Position numbers and translations under genes: made by a program
The notes under the pieces: generated by a model
Told to the model about the DNA's origin: nothing
The model's input: only the letters and a program-made list of their open reading frames with translations
The model's database searches: none
NCBI GenBank assembly: GCA_034096865.1
Contig: JAWQFJ010000526.1
Span: 165,001 to 229,000, forward strand
DNA: 64,000 bases
Reading direction: 5' to 3'
Source of the DNA: Theodoxus fluviatilis
Taxonomy: Eukaryota; Mollusca; Gastropoda; Cycloneritida; Neritidae
In this document: piece by piece, positions 1 to 17,320 of the stretch
Position numbering within the stretch: position 1 is the stretch's first letter
How the letters are laid out: each line of letters opens with the position of its first letter

Positions 1-2432
1 GAGTCTCGGTCGGCTGTGAAACACTGTGCATGAAGATCTCTAAAGTCTGTGAGCCAAAATGTATCCGACCATGAAAGATACAGTTCTGAAGAACACGGAC
101 CGACATATGCAGCGGACGAAAAGTCTAATCATTGCTATGAAGGACTGTGGTTAAAAGTCTGGCGCACAGAAATTATGAGCAGAAATCGGAGCGAAGGACT
201 CCGAGTCAAGGGTCCGCAATGTAATCTTCTGACCCTAAAGTCCGCTGTGATGGAATGTGAACCTGAAGTCACCATGTAAACTAAGATCAGTTCCCAGCCA
301 TTTCGACAGGCGCTGACGAAGGATGGAGATTTGCCGAAGGCTACGCGTCTGTAACTAAGTTGTGTTCACTTGCTAAGTGTCCTGTTCAGACTGGTTGTCG
401 GTATTACCTATGTTGGACTGGCCATTGCAGTGGTCCAAAAAGAGTGATGGGAACCTGTTGTGAACAAGATTTAAGGTAAGGAGCGCAAACTAGAGTACAG
501 GAGAATTAGGATGTGCCAAGATTTTACGAGTAATATTATTCTGGACTTAATTATTTGCTTTGAAACTTTAGACGACATCATCTCGCAAATTAAAATTGTG
601 TAATGCTTCCATCGATAATTTTTGTGTGTTCTTTGAAAATGTAGACGACAACGTCACTCCACCTCTTTGTTGCCGAAGACTTTGAAGAAGTCGGTCAAAG
701 AAACAAGTCTTTGCTGTGGAAAAGATGGACAAGTGTCTTCGTTTCCTCAACATCTCGATCGATGGATCATCGTTACAGCGGTACCGGTACTTCCTCATCC
801 GTCTCCGCTCCTTCGACTCCACCGCCTGCCCCGCCACCTGTTCTTCGTTATGCTCTTCCTCCTGGATCTGCTCTTACTTCTACTTCTTCTCCTGGAGCTT
901 CCTCTGCTGCTGAGTCTCTTCCATCTTCTCCTCCTTCTCTGACACGCCCTCCTTCCCACGTCCTCCTCTTCCCTCCTCTCCTACTAACCCTGCTGTCCTT
1001 CCAAGTGCTCAAACTTCTTCATCCCCTTCTTCTCTTGCCCCTCTTCCTTCTACTCCCTCCTTTCTGCATCAGCCTGACATCAGGATCCTCCAAGCGCAAC
1101 AGCATTCAATACCTGCAGCGCAGTCTATTTCCAAGACCACAAAAGTAACGAACGTCCAAAACGTCCTGATCGTTACAGCAGTCAGTGGCGGGTGTCAAGG
1201 TCTGCAAAGGCCATCAGAGCTCTCCTCGACATGCAACCCTGTACGTTTCACCTCCGTCAGCCCAGGATGCGACGACAGGGAGGGGCGTGAAGGGGAGGGG
1301 GGTAAAAAGGGCGGTGGGGGTGATAAGGCGACGACAGCCACTCCTAATTAGCGTGGCGGGAAGCAGCATGCGCGTCGTCGCGCCTTCACCGTAGCGCTTC
1401 CTGGCGTCTTCGGCTGAAGTCGGTTGATGTCGGAACCACGTGGTCTGGGCTCGCGTTCGTGCTTGGAGGTCGCACAAGTCATCAGGTCTCGGCCGGAGAC
1501 AAAAGGTGACTCCTCCTGCTTTTCTCCCTCCCTGGTCTTCACTGCCTTCTCTTTCCCTGTCTCTCTCGCTGTCTTCTGTAACAACACGCCCTTCCCTCCC
1601 CCTCAATCTCCCATTCCCACCCCCGCCCCCATCCTTCTGCTTGTTCGCTCCACGGCCGCCTTTTCGCCTGATTTGTTTTGGAGGTTGCTGACAGAGCGAG
1701 GTATTATCTTGTTTTTCTTGTCCCGCCTGTCAATCTTTCGTCAGCTTTGGTTAGTCATGCCGGCGTGGAACATTGTCGTGTGCATCACTGTTAGCCAAGC
1801 CTGCCCCTGCCATTGTCAGTCCTTCGTCCAGGGTGTGGAGAAGGAGGAGGAAAAGGAAGAAGAGGAAGACTCCTGGGAGTTGAGTTCTTCTGTGGACGTC
1901 AACCGTGATGCTGGCACGTCGATAATGGCTTTGCAAGGACCGGACATGCCTCTCCACGCTACAAAACGGTTTTCTTTTTAAGCTGGCAAACGCCAGAAGT
2001 AACGTCGACAGAGTTGCACTATGTGTAAGATTTTGTCAATGAATTTGGATGATTTTTGAGAAACGCATGTTATAAGAACAGTTTGTTTTGCGACGAACAA
2101 TATGTTACTGAGAATTAATTACACTAATCTAGCGGTTTTTATGAGTCTTTATGAGTCCCTTAACAGTTATCCATTGAAAATGTCCTTTAGATTGGTGCAA
2201 ATGTAACACCACTTGTTGGTTACTCTAACAAATCCTTCATACAAGAAGAGTGCAAATCTATGGCAGGGAAAAACTTTCTCTACTTGGTCGATATTAGTAA
2301 ATAAAGTGGTTAAAAGGTACAGATGAAGCTCTTAAATCTGTGGTTAAAATTCAAGCTCGCCTGAAGCTTAGCAGAAGACAAATGATGCTACCAGCGACAG
2401 AATGCTAAGTGAGCTGTCGCCGTGGTTTACTG

Positions 2433-2436
<4 letters not shown>
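1..2436. other. No gene recognised; low-complexity coding-like patches
   Basis: Mixed-composition sequence. About 711-1180 on the plus strand is C/T-rich and open in two frames as Ser/Pro/Leu-rich peptide, but switches frame near 960 and shows no domain. About 1185-1980 has short open frames without recognisable family. Nothing supports a gene call; a decayed mobile-element ORF is possible. Confidence 0.4.

Positions 2437-2491
<55 letters not shown>
2437..2491. repeat. (GA)n microsatellite
   Basis: About 55 bp of uninterrupted GA. Confidence 0.95.
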
Positions 2492-2493
<2 letters not shown>

Positions 2494-2748
2494 TTATTCG
2501 TTCAAGGTACAGCCCACCGCAAGTACTTAAAATATCGCCCAAAGAGCAGCGTTACATCATGATTGAGTGATAAATTAAAACAATGAACGTCGGTTGAGCC
2601 TGCCGCACCAGAATTGTAGATTCTCGTAGCGATGAAACTATGTACGCTCGCAACACTGCCTTGCGCAGGAAAGATGTCGCTGATGGTTCTCTTTACACAC
2701 TCAAAACTTAGCTTGTCAACATGTCTGCTTTTAGTACTTTCTATCCAT

Positions 2749-2988
2749 CAGAGAGAGAGAGAGAGAAGGGGTGGGTGGGGGGAAGAAGGCAGAGAGACAA
2801 AGAGACACAGGGAGAGGGGGGGGGGGAGAGTGAGAGAGACAGTTAAAGGAAGAGAGAGAGCGAGAGCGAGAGAGAGAGAGACAGACAGAGACACAGACAG
2901 ACACACAGACAGACAGGCAGACGGACGGACGGACGGACAGACTGTAATAAACAGCGAGACAGAGAGACAGAAAGAGAGACGGAAAGAG

Positions 2989-3025
<37 letters not shown>

Positions 3026-3061
3026 GAGGTGGAGAAACAGACAGAAACAGAGACATAGAAT

Positions 3062-3117
<56 letters not shown>

Positions 3118-3166
3118 CACAGACACAGACACAGTCACAGACACAGACACAGACACAGACACAGAC

Positions 3167-3213
<47 letters not shown>

Positions 3214-3214
3214 C

Positions 3215-3249
<35 letters not shown>

Positions 3250-3332
3250 CACAGACAAACTAACACGCAGGCAGATCGACAGACAGGCAGACAGACACAC
3301 AGACAGACAGACACACAGACAGACAGACAGTC

Positions 3333-3431
<99 letters not shown>

Positions 3432-3453
3432 GATATAGACAAGGGGGAGAGAG

Positions 3454-3493
<40 letters not shown>
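2749..3493. repeat. Compound GA / GACA / CA microsatellite
   Basis: Roughly 745 bp of purine-rich simple repeat: GA tracts, then long GACA tetranucleotide runs (about 3075-3425) with CACA interruptions, then GA again. It abuts the 3' end of the minus-strand LINE fragment at 3535. Open frames on both strands here are artefacts of the repeat. Confidence 0.95.
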
Positions 3494-3495
<2 letters not shown>

Positions 3496-3534
3496 AGTAC
3501 GAACAAAACGAACAACTGGTTTCATTGTGGGGGC

Positions 3535-5478
<1,944 letters not shown>

Positions 5479-7490
5479 CAACATATGACCAGACTGCTCA
5501 TCACAGCCTACGTTTACTCCACGGCACTTCTGGCCGTAAAAGAACTAAGACATGGAGATCTCCACACCTGAAGGAAGGATTAGCACCTGGTTAAATCGGG
5601 CATGAATAGAGCATCACTCAGTGTTGGCCTAATCTCAGCGGCCTGTATGTCCTCTTTGTAGCTACACGTAGATAATATAGTCGACCTCCGTAAGTGCGAG
5701 ATGGATTTTTGCGCACGAGTGGATATCTACATGGATCATTCTTCAGCCTGCGTACAGAAGACCAGCCTAATCCTTCACTTTGACTCCAGATGGACATACC
5801 ACTGTGCGCCGAAGGTATGCAGTATGTAGGGAGCATGTGGAACGAATGGAGGAGCAAAGTTGCCGTAACACCCTGAACAAAAACACCAACAGCCTTGCGA
5901 TATTTTGGGCTGCTTCTTGTGGAGTGTCATGACAACACTACAAAGGCTGCCATTTTCTACGAGGTCCAGCACAGCTGGAATAATACTTCGGCACATTCTC
6001 TTGAGGAAACTGGCTGAGTTGCTCGTCGGCAACGTGCGCAAGTTATTCGAGAAGTAACCCCGCTTGATATAGATCTGTGTGAATTCCATGTGGCGTTTGT
6101 TGAGCATTACAAATTAAATGCTTCATGGGAACTATTGTTACGTACAGTATTGTCATTCCTCGTGTAATCTTCTTAGAGATCCATGGGCTGTTGCATCGCA
6201 AGGCACGCAGGAAATGCTACCTGCTCCAGCAAAAGAACAATCACGTTCAATACTATATATAACGTATACCCTTTCCTCAACGATCTGATTGAATATGTCG
6301 CTAATCAGATTTATATAATGGATATATTCCGTTTGAATATCCTATTCGTGTAATGTTCGATGTTTCTCGTAGAGCCTGAAGGGCTGGACAAGCTCTTGCA
6401 AACACTCAGTAAGTCCCTGGCCTCCACATGTTATCCTTCAGCAATCCGTCTGCAGAACCATCTGTGATCTGTTTTAATGTTTAATGTAACTGCTGTGATA
6501 TCTTAATTTCTTGTGCAACCAATGTTTCTATATAATTGAAACAATATGTACACTTATGCATTACCATTGCCGCTACGAAACCCGAGATTTCCGTGCCATG
6601 ATGGCTACGTATCCTTTATCAATATACAGTGTGATGTTCTATACTCAGCTACCGAGAGCTTTTAAAGTCGTTGCTTTGGGGTCGCTGCACTGCTTCCAGA
6701 TGTTTCTACGGATTGCATCAAAACCAATGAGAAACCGAACAGATGTAGTCGGATTCGAGCTGTCGAAAATATTTCCTTTGTCTTTCAAATACTACAGATC
6801 ACAAGTTCATAACCTGCAGTGCAATAAATGAGACTGGGAGGGGGATGTGATATTTATGCTGTACGTTGCCCTCTGTACCTCTCCAAATCCCACATCTTTG
6901 TCATCTCCTCCACATCCCCAACCAGTTTATCCTTCTCTCATTTCGCCCCCTACGTAGACGGCAATGTCCTAGGTGTGGGAGTCGGGTGTCATCAATTAGT
7001 GGGAAGTATGGGTCGATCTTTGGTGAAGCGGACAAAGTGAGGATGTTGGACAGCTGTGTGAGTGAAGCCCAGCCTCAATGGCCGCTTTGTCATTCATACA
7101 ATGGGACGCCTGGACCAGAATGGGCGGCCTGATGGCGACAAGATGTAATGTCCACTTGGTCAGGGGGCAATTGTCCCTAGCGACAGAGGCAGACACGGGT
7201 CAGTCCTGCGGTGTGGCACAGCAGCCCTGGCAGTGTGTCCTTTCACACTGACCAGCGTTCCGTGCTGCTCTGGCTGACCACGGAGGCGTCACTGTTGACT
7301 AGCTCTTCTGATCAGGGTCCGTGCGGAAAATATCAAGGAAAGCGTTCTATGAAATGAGAACAAAATGAATGCAACATTGTGAGCGACAGGTCTGTATAAA
7401 ATGTTAATACAATTCGTACATAAGCATGGGTGGGAAGTCATGACAGCAAACAAGCATGGAATCACACTGTGCAACATCGGCGTGTTCAAG
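5479..7490. other. No gene recognised
   Basis: Unique-looking sequence with only short open frames. A 110-codon minus frame at 5775-6107 shows no family motif. No RNA gene or transposon ends were seen. Confidence 0.4.
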
Positions 7491-7492
7491 CA

Positions 7493-7552
<60 letters not shown>

Positions 7553-7680
7553 TACGCACACTCGTACACGCACACGCACACGCACACGCACACACATATG
7601 CACACACATATGCACACACACACACACATACACACACACATTCACACACATATACACACAAATATGCAAACACATGCATG
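7491..7680. repeat. CA-rich microsatellite
   Basis: CA repeats with TA and CG interruptions, about 190 bp. Confidence 0.92.
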
Positions 7681-7759
7681 TAAACCTCAACACGTACACA
7701 CCCTAATGCACAGACGACCATCAAACATTCGCACCTAGAACAAACTGCAGCGATTCTCA

Positions 7760-8014
7760 ATAAAAACCGCTGGCGCTGAACCTTCAGGTTTTGACATATA
7801 TATATATATATAATTAAAAAGATCGGGTTCGAATCCGCAACCTCTCGAGAAAAGAGGAGGGAAAAACACGCACACATAAAACACCCCAAAAAACAGGTCG
7901 GGTTCGAACCCACAACCTCTCGAAAAAAGAGAGAAGAAAAAAAGTGTCAGCGCAGAATTGAACCTGGTCATGCATGACCAAGAGTCCAATGCTCTACCAG
8001 CTGAGCCATTAGAG
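7760..8014 (-). mobile_element. tRNA-related SINE copy (family A)
   Basis: Read on the minus strand it begins with a tRNA-like head: A-box-like GGCTCAGCTGGTAGAGCA followed by GGTTCAATTC. Two further GGTTCGAACCC/ GGTTCGAATCC T-arm-like blocks follow, then the tail CAGCGCCAGCGGTTTTTAT. The anticodon and acceptor stems do not pair, so this is not a tRNA gene. Related copies lie at 8282-8400, 21250-21475 and 23209-23434. Confidence 0.72.
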
Positions 8015-8281
8015 AATTGATATGACGGAGTGTTTGTAAAGCATTTATAACGTTCTTTTCCCTAAACCCCCTTGCAAGCTATCGGCCCAGGAAACAATCG
8101 ACCATATATTTTAAACATGATGGATAGGTTCAGGAAGCTCCTATTATGACATGCTTTGTTTTGCTTTGGCATGTCATAGACGCTGAATTAACACCCACAC
8201 AGTCACACAGAGGAGGAGGTGTATTATATATAGATGTTCACCTCAGACATGTGCATTGCAGCATTCGTACTCATTCACGCA

Positions 8282-8282
8282 C

Positions 8283-8329
<47 letters not shown>

Positions 8330-8400
8330 CCGCTGGCGCTGAACCTCCAGGTTTTGGCACAACAACAAAAAAAGATCGGGTTCGAACCCGCAACCTCTCG
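8282..8400 (-). mobile_element. Truncated SINE family A copy with (TTA)n tail
   Basis: Carries one T-arm-like block (GGTTCGAACCC), the GCCAGCGGTTTTTAT end, and then about 14 ATT/TTA units, the likely 3' tail on the minus strand. Confidence 0.7.
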
Positions 8401-8436
8401 AGAGAACTATTGATGCATTCAACATACATCTTTGAC

Positions 8437-9173
8437 GGTACTACTATTGACCGCAATACCCCGCAATACCCCGCAATACCCACAAATATACCGCAATACC
8501 ACCAAATATGCAACTCGTACTTGCGTCAAATCGCCGTAGTTTGATGTTTGCTTCGTCCAAAGAACATACGTTACATAGACATAAAGAAGCGTCACTCCGC
8601 GATTTTAAGCAAGACGAGATTTAGAGTTGCGTCCCTTGTTTTGGTTGGCTGGCAGGCGAAATCAATGCTTGGAGCGATTATGCTCTAGCTACCTATTTTA
8701 TGAGCCAGTGAGTCTCTCAAATTGACAATAAACTGATGACTGCTCTAGTGTTTAAACTGCCAAGACTTATCCGACAGGCAAATGAAGACAACGAGTTTAG
8801 ATCTGATAGGTGGTCATTCAATGATCATAGTATACTATGTTTGGCCAGAAAACAACATTGAAACTGATGCGATGTTTCGATATCCTAATACGCTCAAAAT
8901 ACTTCTACTCAATTTTGAGACACATGGGTCGCCAAAAACCATACAAATTCAACTAAACTTTCGGACCGATACACAGAAGCGACCGCATCACGAAGGGACG
9001 TAACTCTCGGAAACAGTCAAACTACGGCGATCGCATTAGATCAGTCTTGGCAGCGTTCAGCGGGCTAAGTAAACATCAAACTACGGCGATTTGACGCAAG
9101 TACGAGTTGCATATTTGGTGGTATTGCGGTATATTTGTGGGTATTGCGGGGTATTGCGGTCAATAGTAGTACC
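8437..9173. mobile_element. Non-autonomous DNA element with ~103-bp terminal inverted repeats
   Basis: 8437-8549 and 9071-9173 are inverted copies, apparently identical apart from one extra 10-bp unit (CCGCAATACC) in the left arm. Both termini begin GGTACTACTATTGACC. The 521-bp interior has no transposase. No clear target-site duplication was seen, so the superfamily is unassigned. Confidence 0.8.
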
Positions 9174-9299
9174 CAGATTTGATAAATTAATGCTGTTCAA
9201 GGGTTACATTTTCGAAACGAAACGACCCGCATCGTAAAAAATCCTTCTGTCTCCTTCACCAACGTTCTGGAAATTATTCATTCTCGCATGGGTTCCCCG

Positions 9300-10365
9300 A
9301 AACTCTAAATGACGTCAATCTAAAAAGATACCCATAATTTCTGCTGTTACGTCAATTGAAATGTTGAGACAGAAAGCTTCTAAGTGGGACTGAATTTCAG
9401 ATCGTACATGCAAATGACGTCATGCTATTAATGACGTCAAATTTGGCTTTGCCGTCAAATGTCATTTCAATAATTTTTCGACCGGTAATTTCGAGAATAC
9501 GACCTTAGAAAACCACTTTCTCTTCAAGCCTCGATTCTGAAAATTTGATACATTCAATCGGACCTAACTTCCAGTTAGTGTGCAAAATCTCAAGGAAATC
9601 CGTCCAGTAGTTTTTGAGATATAAGCCGTGGAGACGGGACAGACAGACAGACAGACTAATAAAGTCTGTAGGACCTCCAGTAAACCTGGAGGGATAATAA
9701 TAATAATAATACAGACTACGTATACGCCCATACCTTCCCTAATAGGCAAGCTCATGGCGTTTACAATGAAAAGTCTTTATTCATACAAAGCATTCCAACA
9801 CTCGCACACTGTACAGTTGAAACAAAAAAGAGTTTTAGTTTTAGTAGGAAAAGATAACTCTGTTTGACCACACTGGCTATTCCGTCAATTGAAATCTCAG
9901 GGGGGAGGTTTTCGAGTTTACGACCTAAATAAACCACTTTCTCTTCAAACCTCGATCTGAAAATTTGATACATTCAATCGGATCTAACTTCCAGTAAGTG
10001 TGCAAAATGTCAACGAAATCCGTCCAGCAGTTTTTGAGATATCAGCCGTTAAGATGGGACTGACAGGCAGACGGACAAGTAAAAATTACGTCAAGTTATT
10101 GATGACGTCACACATATTGCAATTTCGCCATTTCATCAATCGACTATTTAGGGAGGTGCTTTCGAGTTTATGACCTTAAAAAACCACTTTTTCTTCAAGT
10201 CTCGATTCTGAAAATTTGATACATTCAATCAGACCTAACTTCCAGTAAGTGAGCAAAATGTCAAGGAAATCCGTCCAGTAGTTTTTGAGATATCAGCCGT
10301 TAAGTCGGGACAGACAGACAGACAGATAAAGTCTGTAGGACCTCCAGTAAACCTGGAGGGATAAT
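9300..10365 (+). repeat. Three local copies of retroelement-tail repeat (family B)
   Basis: Copies at about 9493-9710, 9908-10082 and 10150-10365 share CTCGATTCTGAAAATTTGAT, ACCTAACTTCCAGT, AAATCCGTCCAG, TTTTTGAGATAT and a GACAGACAGACAG run. Two end in GTCTGTAGGACCTCCAG plus AAACCTGGAGGGATAA, which folds as a hairpin (CCTCCAG/CTGGAGG), the first followed by (TAA)n. Other copies lie at 23020-23208 and 24990-25213. They resemble tails of a retrotransposed element. Confidence 0.7.
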
Positions 10366-10931
10366 TTATTGACCTCTTGTCGTTACGGCCAAGCACCCGT
10401 AACGCCATTGTGGGACACACAAAGGAACATTGTCTGGTCACCTGCCTGTCCGAGGTGGAGGTGAGATTTCCCTGACTCTGGACCTCCTACTCCCTGGGGA
10501 TCAGGTGATGGTCAACGTCAGCACAGTCAGAGGTCTGGTAGGTCCCTCCCGTTGCAGCCTTCTCGTGGGCAGGAGAACAGGAGGATGAAGAAGCCACGCC
10601 ATGTAGATACTAGTGGATCTTCGTATTTTTATATGTCTGATATATATGGTTTACAGTCTTAACACGTGTCAATCTTCTAGTGACTTCTAAACTTAATACA
10701 TGATTTGGACATGACCACATGACATCCTCTCTCCCATTTCCACTATGATTTAAGTCTGTATGTCTCTATGGTGTTCATATGTGTGTCTGTCTGTCTCTGT
10801 TAGTATGTGTGTTTCAAGTGTGTTTGAGCCTGTGTGTGTGTGCGTGAGCCTGTGTGTGGGTGCGTTTGCTCTTGCGTGCACGCGCGCGCGCATGTGTGTG
10901 TGTGCGCGCGCCTTGCCCGACCGTCCGTCCG

Positions 10932-10940
<9 letters not shown>
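10366..10940. other. No gene recognised
   Basis: Sequence between the family B repeats and a CT microsatellite, GT-rich toward the right; no open frame with a recognisable motif. Confidence 0.4.

Positions 10941-11011
<71 letters not shown>
10941..11011. repeat. (CT)n microsatellite
   Basis: About 71 bp of CT after a poly-C run. Confidence 0.95.
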
Positions 11012-11015
<4 letters not shown>

Positions 11016-13331
11016 CTCCCCTTCCTCCCTGTCTGCGCCTTCTTCCTTGTACAATGTGGAAAAACGTATGACAGTTTTGAAAGTATTCGGTGAAGGAAAG
11101 CTCTTCATAAAGACAAGTACTAGTTCTCCCCGGTAGCAAATGCACCCTAAGCGACACTATGTTTGCAAAACATTTTGTTGCGGCTGATGCTGTTAAACTG
11201 TTGTCAACTTAAAACATATTCTTAGGGTGGAGACGTACGAGATGCTATGCGAAAAGCGCCACGCTAGTTCCTAAGATACAGTCTCTGTCGTGATGCAAAA
11301 ATTGTTGTCTTGATATACCAATGTGAAAATACAAATATCAAGTCAAATTTACGTGTAATATGGCTTCGAAGCCCGTTGGTGAATCTGAGGATGAAAAAGA
11401 CGACAAATCGCTCAGTAACACTCTATTGGCATATCCAAAGAGCCAACAGAAACAGCGAGTTATTTTCACGAAGTCCAGCGACGAAAACTACACTATTAAT
11501 TGAGGGTTTATGTATCTATTGACCATTTTCAACTAAAGATGACTGAAGCTAAAGTTCCCGTTCGTTGTGCCTCTGATAAACACAACAGAAGCCGAACAAA
11601 AGGTAATTTAAATGGACATCAGGTTGTGTCTGGATTAGTGCACTTGCCAGAGTTTGACACTCATAGGATCCTGTATCTTTTGTTCCACGTCTTCCCGAGT
11701 GCAGAACCAGAAGTCTTCCAATGAATTTTGGTACACAAGCTAACCTGGTTCAAACATGAAATCTGCGAAATCTTAAGCAATGATCTCAGGACAAAAGCCT
11801 CTCCTTTGATCACCCGAGGCACAGGCTTCGATTGAATATATACATGTTTTAGAGGGATGATAATAGAATACAGAGACCTGTCCAGATATCTGTAGTTCAA
11901 TGTACTGTCTCTTATCTGTTCCCATCCTCGTGTGTGGATTGTAACTGCAGAGATACGTGAAAATGCGAGTTTTTTTTACACTCTGCTACTGCCTCAGAAA
12001 TATGTTATTCACGCAGACGTACTTTCTCATCTGGCACTGTCCCTGTCTTCGACTTCTATTGCAGTGCTTGAGAGCACATCGAATCTTACAGTTTCTTCTT
12101 GTACTGTACCATGTACTGTCTGTAATATTGAGTATAACCCTAGTGTTTATCCTTATCAATCCTCCCAAATATGGCAACCTGCACTCCATGAGTTGTAAAA
12201 GGTAATATTAAAAGAAAACGATGTATAAGTACCTGATTTAATTGGCGCCGTAAACATTTCTCTGGCCATTCAGTTATACACGAATCACTCTTGAAATTCA
12301 TTCATTGGCGCAGAATGTACTTTGACCCGTACACTTTTCAATGGTGTAAAATTTGTCATGTGGGACTGTTGATTAAAGACTCAAACAGTTGTTAGAACTT
12401 GCTATGTCAGCGCAAGTTTGCCTAAACTGGGAATAATCTATTCCAACTTTAAGTTAGACATTCCGTCTGCTCTCGCGGAAGTCCGCGCAGAGACTATTAT
12501 TATATTAAAGCTAGGGCAGGACGGAGGCCACAGAGAGGTCATCCCAACAGGCAGTGTCCATGTACTGCGCTGTCTGTTATCGTGAATAAAGACGGAGAAA
12601 TTTAATGCCACGTCTTCCCGTCTTCCGATTCCTTGAAGGGAGTGAAAGGGGGAGAGACATAGCGTCTCTAAACTCCGTGCCCGTGCGAGCCATGCCACTC
12701 TCAAGCCACACAACACCATGCTTCACGTGTGTATTTCTACGATTGCGTCAACTGTTCAAACTTCGCATTACCCTTTTGTACTGCGTATTCGGTGCTGCGT
12801 GGCCTCTGACAGCAGAAAGCCGCTGACGCAAAGTACGGGGAGCACATGTTCTCAGCATGAGATGGCGAAAGATTTTGAAAAAGCGCTAGACTTGTCCTTC
12901 AGAGAAGACATGGGCATGCGCAATCAATAACAGTTTCAACATGGTGTGCAGTTCTCTTGCCCGATATTCGAAACGCTCCCAATAACTTTGCACACTGCTT
13001 TGGCCTTCAAATGTAAGATCACATCGTGACAACAGGTTTCCATGTAGAAACAGCTGCACGAATGTTTCCCAGTTCCTCCATGCTTAATAGCGTCAAGCTC
13101 AAATAGAAATGTCGACGCATTCATTGGCTTCCATCACTCACATATCAACTGATGTCTGTCATATACGAGCGGCTTTTTCGACGACGACCACGACGACCAC
13201 GACGATGACGACGATGACGACAACTGCAAAGTGCCTGACTGTGAAGGAACCAACAGCGAAAACCAGGTTGTAAGCTGCCAGAGTGATTTATTTTACCTTA
13301 ATGTAATCTCTTCGGTCCTTGGAGTTTATTT
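11012..13331. other. No gene recognised
   Basis: Only short open frames on both strands, none with a family motif; a small GAC trinucleotide patch lies near 13185-13220. Confidence 0.4.
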
Positions 13332-13332
<1 letters not shown>

Positions 13333-13397
<65 letters not shown>

Positions 13398-13407
13398 TCT
13401 CTGTCTC

Positions 13408-13500
<93 letters not shown>
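13333..13500. repeat. Compound (CT)n-(GT)n microsatellite
   Basis: CT with occasional TGTC to about 13448, then GT to 13500. Confidence 0.95.

Positions 13501-17320
<3,820 letters not shown>

Noticed and set aside
711..1180. Ser/Pro-rich plus-strand ORF as a gene
   Set aside because: Frame switch near 960, low complexity, no domain and no splice context.
5775..6107. Minus ORF as the 5' part of the LINE
   Set aside because: No reverse transcriptase or endonuclease motif, and it is separated from the RT by the GA repeat.
7760..8014. Possible tRNA-Lys gene on the minus strand
   Set aside because: A-box and T-loop motifs are present, but the anticodon and acceptor stems do not pair; it recurs as part of a SINE.
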